Shown piece after piece: positions 33,521 to 41,521 of a stretch of 64,000 nt of DNA. Source of the stretch: CAVPGP01 sp963704025 (lineage in GTDB: Bacteria > Actinomycetota > Thermoleophilia > Gaiellales > Gaiellaceae); assembly GCA_963704025.1 (NCBI GenBank), contig CAVPGP010000001.1, positions 1,302,001 through 1,366,000 of the forward strand. The letters are read 5' to 3'. Below the pieces are notes generated by a model, which saw only the letters and a list, made by a program, of their open reading frames with translations, was not told the origin of the DNA and ran no database searches. The translations under genes were made by a program, and so were the position numbers. Position 1 is the stretch's first letter. The number at the start of each line of letters is the position of its first letter.

Positions 33521-33985
33521 ATGCTCGCGTTTGCACTCGCGCTCCTGTTGGCGTCGGCTCCGCCGGCGTGCCGCACGGGGTCCCTCGCCGCGGAGGCCGG
33601 GCTGCAAAACGCCGCGGGAGGTCTCGCCGGGACCCTGCGGGTGACGAACATCGGGCGACGTGCCTGCCGTCTGCCCGAGCGTCCGACCGTCCGCATCAGC
33701 TGGGGCGGCTCGACGCTCGCCGTCCGGCGCGTGCAGCTCGCCGCACGGCCGCTGCCGCTGCGCGTGCTGAAGCCGGGCGCCGTCGCCTCGGCCGTCCTCG
33801 TCTGGCGGAACTGGTGCGGCGAGCGAGAGCTGCCGGCGCTCTTCCGGCCGCGACTCCTCGTGACGCTCGGCAAGCTCCCGGGCACGCTGCGGGTCGAGGT
33901 CGGCGACGCGGTGAGGGCGCCGCGCTGCGAGTCACGCTACGAGCCGTCGACGCTCTCGGTGGGGCGGTTCGTCGCGCTGCGCTAG
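33521..33985 (+). CDS. Secreted DUF4232-like protein
   Basis: A 154-residue protein with an N-terminal signal peptide (MLAFALALLLASAPPA) and a beta-sandwich-like body: GTLRVTNIGRRACRLPERPT and AVLVWRNWCG are typical of DUF4232-like actinobacterial secreted proteins. Four cysteines may form disulfides. ATG 33521 was chosen; GTG 33512 is in frame. The 3' end overlaps the AlkA-like gene by 54 bp on the opposite strand. Confidence 0.7.
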   Translation: MLAFALALLLASAPPACRTGSLAAEAGLQNAAGGLAGTLRVTNIGRRACRLPERPTVRISWGGSTLAVRRVQLAARPLPLRVLKPGAVASAVLVWRNWCGERELPALFRPRLLVTLGKLPGTLRVEVGDAVRAPRCESRYEPSTLSVGRFVALR

Positions 33986-34816
33986 CGGGATCAGCCCCGC
34001 GCCGGCGCCCTGCAGCAGGTAGACGCTCGCGAGGCCGGCCCACTCGCCGTACGGCTCGAGCAGCGCGTCCGTCTCCTCGGCCTCGACGCGCCTTCCCCAG
34101 AGCGCGGAGGCCAGCTTGACGAGGCCGAGATCGCGCGCCAGCCCGCGCTCGTAGCGGCCCAGTCCCTGGAGCGCGATCACCCCGATCGACCACGGACCGA
34201 GACCGGGCTCGCGCTCCAGGCGGGCGGCGACCCGATCCGTCGGGACGAGGTGCAGCCCCTCGAGATCGATCGTCCTGCAGACACGGATGAGCGTCGACGC
34301 TCGGCGAGTCCCCAGCCCGAGCGCGCGCAGCTCCGCAGGCGAGAAGCGCGCCAGCGCCTCTGCGGTCGGCGGCGCGTAGAAGCGGCCGAGACTCGGTGAC
34401 GATCGGCGGATCACGGCGCGCTCGATCTCACGCGCGCGGCTCGCCTGGATCAGCTGGCCGCAGACGGCGCGCAGCAGCGCCTGAGCGACGCTGCCCACCC
34501 GGATCGGCCGTAGCCCGCGCAGCCGGCGGGTCGCCTCGCCGATCAGCGGGTCGCGCGCGAAGCGAGCGAGGAACTCCGAGTGGTCGTTCTCGAGCGGCAG
34601 CGCGCCGCGGATCCGGTCGAGGCCTGCCTCGCTCTCGGCCCAGAGGTGCACGGTGCCGTCGAGCGCCTGCTGAGCACGGGCTGCCTCCGGACGACCCTCG
34701 GCGAGCACGACCGCCTCGAGCGTTCCGTCGAGGTGCGTACGGGTCGCGTCGCCGGCCATGCGCGCGGAGAGGCGCAGCGAGAAGGGCCCGCGAGGACGAA
34801 TGCGATCGTGGATCAC
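33932..34816 (-). CDS. DNA-3-methyladenine glycosylase II-like (HhH-GPD)
   Basis: A 294-residue AlkA-type DNA glycosylase that excises alkylated bases. An N-terminal AlkA_N-like domain is followed by the helix-hairpin-helix LEREPGLGPWSIGVIALQGL and the Gly/Pro-Asp loop, with the catalytic Asp in ERGLARDLGLV. No Ada or Fe-S cluster motif is visible. GTG 34816 is the start. It lies next to the second XRE-TPR regulator, whose gene ends 44 bp before its start region; no functional link is evident. Confidence 0.85.
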   Translation of the reverse strand: MIHDRIRPRGPFSLRLSARMAGDATRTHLDGTLEAVVLAEGRPEAARAQQALDGTVHLWAESEAGLDRIRGALPLENDHSEFLARFARDPLIGEATRRLRGLRPIRVGSVAQALLRAVCGQLIQASRAREIERAVIRRSSPSLGRFYAPPTAEALARFSPAELRALGLGTRRASTLIRVCRTIDLEGLHLVPTDRVAARLEREPGLGPWSIGVIALQGLGRYERGLARDLGLVKLASALWGRRVEAEETDALLEPYGEWAGLASVYLLQGAGAGLIPLAQRDEPPHRERRRLVA

Positions 34817-34859
34817 GAGCGGAGAGACTAGAGGGTGCTGCGGGCGGCCGGCTCGACGA

Positions 34860-36176
34860 TCAGAAGTCGCCGTGCGCCATCACGTCGGCGGCACGGTCGA
34901 GGACGTCGAGCGCCTCGGTCTCGCGGCCCTGGCGCTGGAGGAAGCGAGCCCAGGCGCGGAACGCGTCGGTGCGGTCGCGCGGCGAGCCGTGCTCGAGCAT
35001 CAGGTCTGCGCCCGCTGCGTACGAGGCCTCGGCCTCGGCCGGCTGGTGCAGCGCCTCGTGCGCGGCGCCGAGCGCCACGAGCGCAAGACCGCGCTCCGTC
35101 GGATACGCCTGCGCGCCGAGCTCGAGCGCCTGCGTGCCGAGCCGCATCGCCTCGACCGCGTCGCCGCCGGCGACGGCGGCCCGCGTCCGCTCGACGAGCA
35201 GCGCGATCCGGTCGCCCGGCTCGGGGTTCGGCCCCAGCAGCTGCTCTGCGTCGGCGAGATGCGAGAGCGCGTCCTTCGAGCGTCCGCTCGAGTTGAGGAT
35301 CCACGCCATCGAGACGTGAGCGCGCCCGAGATGCGTCGTGTCCTCGGTGGCCTCGAGCAAGGCGATCGCCTTGCGTGTGTGCCGGAGGCTCTCCGCATAG
35401 CGGCCCTCGTTGCCGGCCAGCCGGCCGAGCGACCAGTAGAGGCGGACGCGCGTGAACGGGTCGGCGGCGTCGCCGGCCCGGTCGAGGGCCTCGGCAAGCA
35501 CCTGCTCGGCGCGGCGCGTGTCGCCGGAGTCGGTGAGCGCCTGGGCGAGATACGTCGCAAAGCGGACATGCGCGGCGATGTTCTCCGGCTCCTCCTCGGA
35601 GACCTCGCGCAGGCAGCTGTCGAACAGCTCGACGGCGTCCCGCTCGCGTCCAACCGCGGCGAGCGAACGGCCGAGCTGGGCGAAGACGTCCGGCCGCTCG
35701 AGCGGGGAGACCTCGCCGCTCTCGACCGCCGGACCAAGCAGCTCGACGGCCTCGCCGTCGCGGCTCTCGCTCGCGGCGGTCAGCCCGAGGACGAGCCGGG
35801 CGCGGCTCGCGGTCGGCCCGTCGCCGGCCGCCTGGGCATCGGCAAGCACGTCGCGGAGCTCCGACTCGACGCCGCCGCCCTCACCCAGGCGCAGCCTGAG
35901 CTCGAGCTCGGCGAGCGCGAGCTCGCGCCGCTCGGCGTCCCGGAGCTCGTGGCCGGTCTCCAGATAGTCGGGCGAGACGCCCAGCTTCCGGGCCAGCATG
36001 CGCAGCGCCTTCACGGACGGCGTCCGAGCGCCGGCCTCGATCCGGGAGATGTAGGCGTAGGAGACTCCCGGCGCCGACAGGTCTCGCTGGGAAAAGCCGC
36101 GCTCGGTTCGTAACCTGCGCAGGCGTACGCCGATTGTTTCCTGTGCTGGGTCCTCGGACACTCCCGGGACATTCAA
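34860..36176 (-). CDS. XRE-family HTH regulator with TPR domain, divergent to three peptide genes
   Basis: A 438-residue cytoplasmic regulator. Residues about 15-75 form an XRE HTH (IGVRLRRLRTERGFSQRDLS, YAYISRIEAGARTPSVKALR). About ten TPR-like helical pairs follow to the C-terminus, for example LYWSLGRLAGNEGRYAESLR and AHVSMAWILNSSGRSKDALS. The architecture equals the regulator at 14421 and that of RRNPP receptors. It is transcribed away from three 28-aa peptide genes that start 107 bp upstream. The start is TTG 36176; GTG 36161 is a credible alternative. Peptide sensing is inferred from architecture and neighbours. Confidence 0.85.
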   Translation of the reverse strand: MNVPGVSEDPAQETIGVRLRRLRTERGFSQRDLSAPGVSYAYISRIEAGARTPSVKALRMLARKLGVSPDYLETGHELRDAERRELALAELELRLRLGEGGGVESELRDVLADAQAAGDGPTASRARLVLGLTAASESRDGEAVELLGPAVESGEVSPLERPDVFAQLGRSLAAVGRERDAVELFDSCLREVSEEEPENIAAHVRFATYLAQALTDSGDTRRAEQVLAEALDRAGDAADPFTRVRLYWSLGRLAGNEGRYAESLRHTRKAIALLEATEDTTHLGRAHVSMAWILNSSGRSKDALSHLADAEQLLGPNPEPGDRIALLVERTRAAVAGGDAVEAMRLGTQALELGAQAYPTERGLALVALGAAHEALHQPAEAEASYAAGADLMLEHGSPRDRTDAFRAWARFLQRQGRETEALDVLDRAADVMAHGDF

Positions 36177-36192
36177 CTACCCGCCGCGAGCC

Positions 36193-36248
36193 GAGTCAAC
36201 ACACGAAGGAGTGACGACTACAAATGGTCGCGCCCGTCTGTTTGACTC
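36193..36248. promoter_or_regulatory. Inverted repeat and promoter between regulator and peptide genes
   Basis: GAGTCAA (36193-36199) and TTGACTC (36242-36248) form a 7-bp inverted repeat about 42 bp apart. Between and over them a plus-strand promoter can be read as TCAACA (36196-36201), a 17-bp spacer and TACAAA (36219-36224). The left arm overlaps the -35 box. This is a plausible operator for the XRE regulator controlling the peptide genes; the core GTCAA also occurs in the repeats at the first locus. Confidence 0.4.
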
Positions 36249-36283
36249 ACCCAGCACTTTCGCGATGGGAAGGAGGTGAACAG

Positions 36284-36370
36284 ATGGCTCGCAGGCTCCA
36301 GATCGCGCTCGCCGTACTCGCCGCCCTGCTGACCGCCGCCCTCAACGGCAGCGGTCCGTGGGTCCCGTAG
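36284..36370 (+). CDS. 28-aa peptide 1, candidate pheromone precursor
   Basis: First of three tandem paralogous peptide genes. The ATG follows gggaaggaggtgaacag, a strong Shine-Dalgarno. The peptide starts MARRLQ, continues with a hydrophobic Ala/Leu core (7-20) and ends ALNGSGPWVP. The C-terminal decapeptide is identical in all three copies while codons differ at third positions. A gacgggg-ccg-ccccgtc hairpin (36384-36400) follows. No known family; too short for default gene callers. Confidence 0.72.
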   Translation: MARRLQIALAVLAALLTAALNGSGPWVP

Positions 36371-36383
36371 AAGCCTTTGCCAG

Positions 36384-36400
36384 GACGGGGCCGCCCCGTC
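36384..36400 (+). other. Hairpin between peptide genes 1 and 2
   Basis: A 7-bp perfect stem (gacgggg / ccccgtc) with a CCG loop. A weaker G4-C4 stem with the same CCG-type loop lies after peptide 2 (about 36538-36549). They may set processing or partial termination within the peptide mRNA. Confidence 0.4.
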
Positions 36401-36429
36401 GCCCGACCACACCTCGAAGGGAGGTGCAC

Positions 36430-36516
36430 ATGGCTCGCAAGCTCCAGTTCACTCTCGCCGCGTTGGCGGCGGTGCTGACTGCCGCTCTCAACGGCAGCGG
36501 CCCGTGGGTGCCGTAG
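36430..36516 (+). CDS. 28-aa peptide 2, candidate pheromone precursor
   Basis: Second tandem copy, 59 bp after the first. The ATG follows gaagggaggtgcac. It begins MARKLQF, has a hydrophobic core LAALAAVLTAA and ends with the same ALNGSGPWVP. Differences from copy 1 are concentrated in the core (conservative hydrophobic changes) and in silent positions of the tail, a pattern of selection on the peptide product. Confidence 0.72.
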   Translation: MARKLQFTLAALAAVLTAALNGSGPWVP

Positions 36517-36583
36517 CAGTGCGCCACTGCGGCCGGCGGGGCCGTCCCCCGTCACAGACCCGCCTTCGAGGGGAGGTGGATTC

Positions 36584-36670
36584 ATGGCCCGCAAGCTCCA
36601 TGTCCTGCTTGCCGGTGTCGCCGTGCTGCTGGCAGCGGCGCTCAACGGCAGCGGCCCCTGGGTTCCGTAG
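36584..36670 (+). CDS. 28-aa peptide 3, candidate pheromone precursor
   Basis: Third tandem copy, 67 bp after the second. The ATG follows gaggggaggtggattc. It begins MARKLHVLLAG, keeps the hydrophobic core and ends ALNGSGPWVP. It is the most diverged in the core but the tail is unchanged. A larger hairpin (36679-36712, stem aacgggcgg / ccgcccgtt) follows and may end the peptide transcript. Confidence 0.72.
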   Translation: MARKLHVLLAGVAVLLAAALNGSGPWVP

Positions 36671-36678
36671 CCGTCCGG

Positions 36679-36712
36679 AACGGGCGGGGGCGCTCCGGCG
36701 CTTCCGCCCGTT
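36679..36712 (+). terminator. Hairpin after the peptide cassette
   Basis: A 9-bp stem (aacgggcgg / ccgcccgtt) enclosing an inner gcgc-tccg-gcgc stem. It lies between peptide 3 and the methyltransferase start at 36724. There is no U-tract, so it may act as a partial terminator or mRNA stabiliser rather than a full intrinsic terminator. Confidence 0.4.
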
Positions 36713-36723
36713 ACGCTCCGCAC

Positions 36724-37329
36724 GTGCTGCGCCGCCTAGCCGACCGCGTCTCGCTGCGGAGCCGCCGGCGGAAGTTCGACCTCTTCATGGAGACGTTCCG
36801 GCCGGGGCCGGAGACATCCGTCCTCGACCTCGGCGTCACCGACGCGCCGTTCGGCGACCGCCCGGACAACTTCCTGGAGGCGTGGTATCCGTGGCCCGCG
36901 CGGATCACGGCCGTGGCGCCGACGTCGCTCGAGCGCTTCGCAGAGGCGTTTCCGGCCGTGACCACCGTCACCGCGGACGGCCGCTCGCTCCCGTTTCCGG
37001 ACCGGGCGTTCGACGTGGGCTTCACGAACGCGGTGCTCGAGCACGTCGGCGACCGCGCCGCGCAGCGCGCATTCGTGCACGAGCTCTGCCGCGTCGCGCG
37101 CCGCGTCTTCCTGACGACCCCGAACCGGCTCTTCCCGCTCGAGGTGCACACGCTCCTCCCGCTGGTGCACTGGCTGCCCCGCCGGCCCCGCGAGCGGGCC
37201 CTCCGCGCACGCGGCTGGACGGAGACGCTCGAGCTGCTCGCCCCCGGCGAGGTGCGCGCGCTCTTTCCGGGCCGCGTGCGGATCGTGCGCCGCGGCATGA
37301 CGATCGTCGCCGTCGGCGGGGAGCGCTAG
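36724..37329 (+). CDS. Class I SAM-dependent methyltransferase
   Basis: A 201-residue Methyltransf_11-type enzyme. TSVLDLGVTDAPFGDRPDNF stands where the SAM-binding glycine motif lies (GVTD rather than GxGxG), and LPFPDRAFDVGFTNAVLEHV is the motif II/III region. LFLTTPNR-like VFLTTPNRLFPLEVHT resembles methyltransferases of surface polysaccharide clusters. GTG 36724 is the start. Its stop overlaps the next gene (TAGTG), an O-antigen-ligase-like protein, so a cell-envelope glycan role is inferred. Confidence 0.82.
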   Translation: MLRRLADRVSLRSRRRKFDLFMETFRPGPETSVLDLGVTDAPFGDRPDNFLEAWYPWPARITAVAPTSLERFAEAFPAVTTVTADGRSLPFPDRAFDVGFTNAVLEHVGDRAAQRAFVHELCRVARRVFLTTPNRLFPLEVHTLLPLVHWLPRRPRERALRARGWTETLELLAPGEVRALFPGRVRIVRRGMTIVAVGGER

Positions 37330-38708
37330 TGCCGCGGCCCCGGCCCGTCTGGGCGCTCTACGCGTTCGTCGTCGGGCTCGCGGCCCACAACTTCGTCATG
37401 GCAGAGCTGTGGGCAGCGGGCGTCCGCGGCTGGAAGCTCGACGTGGTCTCCGCCTGGAAGGAGGCGCTCTTGGCAGCGGGGCTCGTCGCGGTGATCCGCG
37501 CGCGGCGCGGCTTTCCGTTCACGACCACCCTCGCCGACTGGCTGGCCGTGGCGTACGCAGCGTTCGTCCTGCTCTCGTTCGCGCTGCCGCAGTCGTGGCT
37601 CGGCGGCGAGGCGAGCCTGAAGACGGAGCTCTACGCGCTGCGTCACGACCTGCTCCCCGTCGCCGCGTACTTCTTCGGGCGCGGCCTGGCGCTCAGCGCC
37701 GCCGAGCTGCGCCGCGTGGCGATCCTGATCGTCGGCACGGGAGTGGCGGTCGCGGCGTGGGGCCTCGTCGACGTCTACCTCGTCCCGCTCCAGTGGTGGC
37801 GCGACTCCGGCGTGCCCGGCTGGTATCACGAGCAGCTGGGGCTCGACTATTCCGGGCTCTCGGGACTGCCTCAGAACTTCGTCTACAACGCGGGGCAGCA
37901 CGACGTCTTCCGGCGGCTCGTCTCGACCTTCCTGTCGCCGCTCGCGTCGTCGTACCTGATCCTGGTCGCGCTGCTCGTTGCGACCGCGTGGCGGGAGCGG
38001 CGCTGGGCTCTGTGGTCCTCGCCGGTTCTCTTCGCCGGGCTGCTCTGGACTCACTCGCGGTTCACGGTCCTCGCGTACGCCGTGGGCCTCTGCGTGCTCG
38101 CCTGGGCGGGCCGCCGCTGGTGGCCGGTGGCGCTCGCGGTCGCGACGCTCGCCGCGGCGTTCTTCTTCTTCCGGGGCTACGAGGACTTCGGGCCCAAGAC
38201 GAGCTTCACCAAAGCGGAGCTCGTGATCCAGGACCGGCAGGGCGCCGGCACGCCCTCGGAGAGCCACGATCCGTTCTCGGCGGGCGAGTCGTCGACCGCA
38301 AGCCACTGGCGGAACCTGCGCGAGGGCGTCGAGACGGTGCTCAGGCACCCGCAGGGGTACGGGCCGGGCAACGCAGGTGTGACGGCGTTCCGGACCGGCA
38401 CGAGGCTGAAGGCGGGCGAGTCCACCTACACGGAGATCGGCGTCGAGGCGGGCCTCTTTGGGCTGCTGCTCTTCGTCGTGTGGTCGGTGACGCTCGTGCG
38501 CGGCGTGCTGCCGCGCTGCGACTGGCTCGGTGCCTCGCTCGTCGCGATCCTGCTGCTCGGAATCCAGACCGACGTGATCGGCGTGCCGTGGGTCGCGTAC
38601 GTGCTCTGGACCCTGGCGGGCGACCAGTCCGGGCCGGGGCGCCGGCGCGGGTGGCGTAGCATTGGTGGGCGCGGTTCGAGGGCGCACCCGGTCCGCGGGA
38701 AGGGCTGA
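37329..38708 (+). CDS. O-antigen ligase/polymerase-like membrane protein
   Basis: A 459-residue integral membrane protein with about 10-11 predicted helices. It has a large extracytoplasmic loop around residues 295-350 (PQGYGPGNAGVTAF and TYTEIGVEAGLFGLLLF), typical of the Wzy_C/O-antigen-ligase superfamily. It probably polymerises or transfers an extracellular glycan. GTG 37329 overlaps the methyltransferase stop. The Arg/Gly-rich C-terminus is low complexity. Confidence 0.8.
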   Translation: MPRPRPVWALYAFVVGLAAHNFVMAELWAAGVRGWKLDVVSAWKEALLAAGLVAVIRARRGFPFTTTLADWLAVAYAAFVLLSFALPQSWLGGEASLKTELYALRHDLLPVAAYFFGRGLALSAAELRRVAILIVGTGVAVAAWGLVDVYLVPLQWWRDSGVPGWYHEQLGLDYSGLSGLPQNFVYNAGQHDVFRRLVSTFLSPLASSYLILVALLVATAWRERRWALWSSPVLFAGLLWTHSRFTVLAYAVGLCVLAWAGRRWWPVALAVATLAAAFFFFRGYEDFGPKTSFTKAELVIQDRQGAGTPSESHDPFSAGESSTASHWRNLREGVETVLRHPQGYGPGNAGVTAFRTGTRLKAGESTYTEIGVEAGLFGLLLFVVWSVTLVRGVLPRCDWLGASLVAILLLGIQTDVIGVPWVAYVLWTLAGDQSGPGRRRGWRSIGGRGSRAHPVRGKG

Positions 38709-38796
38709 GCCCACCTCGTCTGTAGTGAGTCGAATCCAGACGACCACCTTCTGCCCGGAGACGCGGACGTCGGGCCTCCAACAGAAGGAGGTCGTG

Positions 38797-40149
38797 ATGC
38801 AGGTCAACCTGGAGCAGGCACGGAAGCGCGCCAAGGACCGCGTCAGGTCGGGCACCACGGAGACGCTTGCGGACGCGCAGCGGGAGATCGCCCGCGAGCT
38901 CGGCTACGAGAGCTGGCCTGCGCTGGTGCACGCGGTCGGGCCGCCGACTCCGGCACGCCTCGTGGGCGCCGCCTACGGCATGCCCGACCGCGCGGCCGAG
39001 ATGCTCGAGCGCGCACCCGGGCTGCGCGACGACCCCTGGGTGGCGCTCTCGCTCGGCGACGCGTCGAAGGTCGAGGACGCCTCGCGGCCCGGCGGCCCGT
39101 TGGACGAACCCCCGCTCTACTACGTCGCCCGCACCTGGCTCGCGAAGGACTCCGCCGCCCCCGCGCGCGCTCTGCTCGGCCGCGGCGCGGATCCGAACGG
39201 CACGAGCCGGGAGGGCTGGACGTGCCTCTCGCTCGCCTGCTCGCGCGGCGACGACGCGCTCGCCCGCGTGCTCCTCGACGCTGGTGCCGAGCCGAACGAC
39301 AACGACTCGCTCTACCACTCGATGGAGCCGGTCGACGACACGTGCACGCGGCTGCTGCTCGAGCACGGCGCGGAGGTCAACGGCACGAACTCCCTCGCCC
39401 ACGCGCTCGACTTCGACAGGATCGACCGCGTCCGGCTGCTGCTCGACCACGGCGCCGATCCGAACGAGGTGCCGAATCTTCACCATGCCGTGATCCGCGG
39501 TCGCACCCCGGAGTTCATACGACTGCTCGTCGAGCGCGGCGCCGACGTCGGGCTCCGCGACCGCAGCGGGCGCACGGCGTATCAACAGGCGGTGCGCCGC
39601 GGCAGCAGCGAGCTCGCCCGGACGCTCGCGGAGCTCGGCTCGCCGACGGACCTCTCGCCGCCCGATGCCGCGCTCGGCGCGATCGCGCTGGGGGAGGGCG
39701 ATCCCTCGGCTCTCGAGGTCGACGCCGAGACGGCGGACGCGCTGATCGAGCTCGCAATGCGCGATCTGCGCACACTGGAGCGCGTCGTCGAAGCGGTGGG
39801 CCCGGGCTTCGGCGCACACTGGGGCGGCGGTCCGCGCGGAACGCTCCTCCATCAGGCGTCGTGGTTCGGCCGCACGGACTTCGTCACGCTCCTCCTCGGA
39901 CGGGGCGCACCGGTCGACGAGCGGGTCGAGACCGAGTACGCGACGCCGCTCGGCTGGGCCGTGGTGGGCTCGCGGTACAGCCCCGACCATCCAGACGACA
40001 GCTTCTCGTCGCCCGAGGCGGATCACGTCGGCGTCGCCGAGCTCCTCGTCGACGCCGGCGCGCAGGTGGAGCCGAAGTTCGTCGAGATGGCTGTCGGGCC
40101 GCTCGCCGAGTGGCTCGAAGCGCACCGGATCGGGGGACGCGGTGTCTGA
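38797..40149 (+). CDS. Ankyrin-repeat protein
   Basis: A 450-residue soluble protein with ankyrin repeats across most of its length. Typical units are ARALLGRGADPNGTSREGWT, ARVLLDAGAEPNDND, VRLLLDHGADPNE and IRLLVERGADVGLRDRSGRT. The N-terminal about 50 residues (LADAQREIARELGYESWPAL) resemble the leader often found before bacterial ankyrin domains. It probably mediates protein-protein contacts; the partner is unknown. ATG 38797 follows an aaggaggtcgtg ribosome site. Confidence 0.86.
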   Translation: MQVNLEQARKRAKDRVRSGTTETLADAQREIARELGYESWPALVHAVGPPTPARLVGAAYGMPDRAAEMLERAPGLRDDPWVALSLGDASKVEDASRPGGPLDEPPLYYVARTWLAKDSAAPARALLGRGADPNGTSREGWTCLSLACSRGDDALARVLLDAGAEPNDNDSLYHSMEPVDDTCTRLLLEHGAEVNGTNSLAHALDFDRIDRVRLLLDHGADPNEVPNLHHAVIRGRTPEFIRLLVERGADVGLRDRSGRTAYQQAVRRGSSELARTLAELGSPTDLSPPDAALGAIALGEGDPSALEVDAETADALIELAMRDLRTLERVVEAVGPGFGAHWGGGPRGTLLHQASWFGRTDFVTLLLGRGAPVDERVETEYATPLGWAVVGSRYSPDHPDDSFSSPEADHVGVAELLVDAGAQVEPKFVEMAVGPLAEWLEAHRIGGRGV

Positions 40150-40271
40150 CCCGAGTTGCTATGTTGGCCGCACGGATGGCATTCGGGCCGTCCTGTGAGG
40201 CCAAGGCGTTCTCGTTCCTCTTCGGCGGTTTCGAGCTCGATCAGGTCTCGAATCCACAACCGAGGAGTCGA

Positions 40272-41444
40272 ATGACACAGCAGTCTTTTGCTGCGCTGGG
40301 AGTCAGCGCAGAAGTCGAGCAGGCGCTCGCCGCTCGCTCGATCGTCCACCCGTTCCGCATTCAGGAGCTCGTCGTCCCCGAGGCGCTCCGCGGCACGGAC
40401 ATCCTCGCCAAGAGCCCCACGGGCTCCGGCAAGACCCTCGCCTTCGGGCTCCCGCTCGTCGAGCGGACGTCGCCCGAGGGGAAGACCCCCAAGGTGCTCG
40501 TGCTCGTCCCGACCCGGGAGCTGGCGCAGCAGGTCGCCGAGGAGCTGACGCTGCTCGGCAAGCCCAAGGGATTGCAGGTCGCGGTCGTCTACGGCGGCGC
40601 ACCTGTCGGCGCACAGGCGAAGAAGGCCAAGGGCGCGCAGATACTCGTCGCGACGCCGGGCCGCATCTGGGACCTCGTCGAGCGCCGGCTCGTCACCCTC
40701 GACGGCGTCGAGGCGCTCATCCTCGACGAGGCCGACCGGATGCTCGACATGGGCTTCAAGCCCCAGGTCGAGCGCATCGTCCGCCGCCTCCGGGGCGAGC
40801 GCCAGACGATGCTCTTCTCTGCGACGCTCGACGGCGAGGTCGGCGAGCTCGCGCGCCAGTACACGTATATGCCCGCTCGCTTCGAGGCCGACCTGCCGTC
40901 GCACCTCGGGACAGGCGACGTCGACCACAAGTTCGTCAGCGTCACGCACGACGGCAAGATCGACGCGCTGATCAAGGAGATCGAAGGCGCGCACGGGCTG
41001 ACGCTGGTCTTCGTACGCACGAAGCGCGGGGCCGATCGCCTCGTGCAGAAGCTCAAGCGCCGCGACGTCCATGCGCTCGCCATGCACGGAGACATGACGC
41101 AGGGCGCGCGCGAGAAGGCGCTCGACCGCTTCCGGAACGGCAAGGTGCAGACGCTCGTCGCCACGGACGTGGCTGCGCGGGGCCTCGACCTCGACGACAT
41201 CACGCACGTGATCAACTTCGATCCGCCCGAGGACGACAAGGGCTACGTGCACCGCGTCGGCCGCACGGGCAGGGCCGGCCGCAGCGGCAGCGGCATCACC
41301 CTGGTGCTCCCCGAGCAGCAGGCCGACGTCAGCCGCGTCGCGCAGCGTCTCGGCCACAAGGAGCAGTTCGAGGCCGAGGGCATGACGGTCGCCCGCCCGA
41401 AGCTCCTCTACACGAGCCGGCGCGGCCGCCGCTCGCGCTGGTAA
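40272..41444 (+). CDS. DEAD-box RNA helicase
   Basis: A 390-residue minimal RNA helicase. A Q-motif region (SFAALGVSAEVEQALAA), Walker A SPTGSGKT, PTRELAQQ, ATPGRIWDLV, DEAD in LILDEADRMLDMGF, SAT, and the C-terminal motifs VFVRTKRGADRL, ATDVAARGLDLD and HRVGRTGRAGRSG are all present. It remodels structured RNA, in ribosome assembly or cold adaptation. The 122 bp upstream hold no gene and may be a leader. It ends before a strong bidirectional terminator. Confidence 0.93.
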   Translation: MTQQSFAALGVSAEVEQALAARSIVHPFRIQELVVPEALRGTDILAKSPTGSGKTLAFGLPLVERTSPEGKTPKVLVLVPTRELAQQVAEELTLLGKPKGLQVAVVYGGAPVGAQAKKAKGAQILVATPGRIWDLVERRLVTLDGVEALILDEADRMLDMGFKPQVERIVRRLRGERQTMLFSATLDGEVGELARQYTYMPARFEADLPSHLGTGDVDHKFVSVTHDGKIDALIKEIEGAHGLTLVFVRTKRGADRLVQKLKRRDVHALAMHGDMTQGAREKALDRFRNGKVQTLVATDVAARGLDLDDITHVINFDPPEDDKGYVHRVGRTGRAGRSGSGITLVLPEQQADVSRVAQRLGHKEQFEAEGMTVARPKLLYTSRRGRRSRW

Positions 41445-41477
41445 GCCGAAGCGAGCAGTCGACAAGTCTGCAAGACC

Positions 41478-41509
41478 AGGGGTGAGGCGCGTTGGCGCGC
41501 CTCACCCCT
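41478..41509. terminator. Bidirectional hairpin terminator
   Basis: A perfect 14-bp stem (aggggtgaggcgcg / cgcgcctcacccct) with a TTGG loop, in the 77-bp gap between the convergent helicase and beta-helix genes. U-tracts are absent on both sides, but position and strength support transcription termination for both. Confidence 0.75.
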
Positions 41510-41521
41510 GAACCGCTCGCG

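Noticed and set aside
36284..36670. The three small peptides as attenuator leader peptides
   Set aside because: A leader would not need an identical protein tail in three copies, contains no run of one regulatory amino acid, and the following genes are not biosynthetic. A type I toxin family remains a weaker alternative.
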